Below, one piece after another: positions 63,734 through 64,000 of a DNA stretch of 64,000 nucleotides; position 1 is the stretch's first letter; each line of letters starts with the position of its first letter. A model generated the notes under the pieces. It did not search any database and was not told where the DNA came from. It saw nothing but the letters and a program-made list of their open reading frames with translations. Made by a program: the position numbers and the translations under genes. Source of the stretch: Silene conica (lineage: Eukaryota > Streptophyta > Magnoliopsida > Caryophyllales > Caryophyllaceae); assembly GCA_029255685.2 (NCBI GenBank), contig CM055315.2:70957681-71021680 (forward strand), written 5' to 3'.

Positions 63734-64000
63734 TGTAACAGCAGATTTCGTATCGCGATAACTGAAATACAAAACAATGAAACAAATAAATTTTATTAAT
63801 TAAATATCAAAATGTTACGTGTACAATCTCTAATGTATCCTCTGATTCTAATTTGCCGTGACAGGTTACGTATACACTCTATGTAGCAGGGTGTGAACGT
63901 TGTATTTGAATGACACCTATAGAGGTCGCGTACACTCTAATAAGAGGTGTCGATTTGTATTCTTGAGAGGGTCGCGGTGACTTGTTCTCTCTTGAACGTT
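63734..64000 (+). repeat. Possible LTR start, cut by the window edge
   Basis: GCGGGGATAGAAAG, a polypurine-like tract, is followed by TGTAACAGCAGATTT, a common start of gypsy LTRs. The other end is outside the window, so this is only a suggestion. Confidence 0.3.

Overview
This is nuclear DNA of a flowering plant, almost certainly a eudicot. It is AT-rich, its genes have GT-AG introns, and it is packed with CACTA, hAT-like, Mutator-like, LINE, SINE, Ty1/copia and Ty3/gypsy (Athila and Tat lineages) elements. Some motifs recall Caryophyllales such as Silene, but I cannot fix the species. I found one ordinary host gene: a single-exon EF-hand protein of the PBP1/KIC family (6011-6361, minus). 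Nearly everything else is transposable-element DNA.

Layout. 1-1560 is the right end of a CACTA element. 1561-5300 holds an LTR-like repeat with an 89-bp tandem array, a 202-bp tandem duplication, a MITE, a Mutator-like element (3355-4217, 9-bp target duplication) and a 5'-truncated LINE (4349-5285, 14-bp target duplication). After the EF-hand gene, about 6846-55615 is one nest of insertions. The outermost layer is a minus-strand Tat-lineage gypsy element (Tat-B) whose halves are now about 45.7 kb apart (6846-7915 and about 53670-55615). Inside it lie an LTR remnant (7916-8423), a decayed CACTA (CACTA-1, 8424 to about 12115) carrying a hAT-like MITE, and a second Tat-lineage element (Tat-B's inner neighbour Tat-A, about 12116-53670). 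Tat-A was in turn interrupted by a complete 12.7-kb CACTA (CACTA-2, 12237-24905), a 1.15-kb unclassified insert, another hAT-like MITE, and an Athila element (31744-52500). The Athila 5' LTR contains a young, apparently whole Ty1/copia element (32588-41217). 55605-64000 holds a MITE copy, a SINE, GC-rich palindromic clusters, a minisatellite-like region interrupted by a hAT-like MITE and a CACTA (CACTA-3, 57415-60921), and AT-rich tandem duplications.

Genes carried by elements. CACTA-2 encodes a TNP2-type transposase and a second gene of twelve coding exons ending in an Ulp1-like cysteine protease; its frame closes over 779 codons once a 552-bp TRIM insertion is discounted. Intron 1 of that gene contains antisense exons of a LEW1/NUS1 (Nogo-B-receptor-like) gene with splice sites retained. 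CACTA-3 carries five exon-like pieces of a Raf-like MAPKKK gene. Both Tat elements carry an extra antisense open reading frame, as known for that lineage.

Most unusual signal. The Athila element contains twelve pairs of a 12-bp motif (consensus GGTCGACCGACC). They lie in the LTRs, inside gag, and in the non-coding 3' half, and every pair is spaced exactly 21 bp start to start. The unrelated copia element nested in it has three more pairs of the same motif (21, 22 and 21 bp). An LTR remnant at 7916-8423 has a different palindromic motif (CTCGATCGAG) at 21-22 and 30-31 bp steps. I know of no described function for these helically phased, element-specific paired sites.
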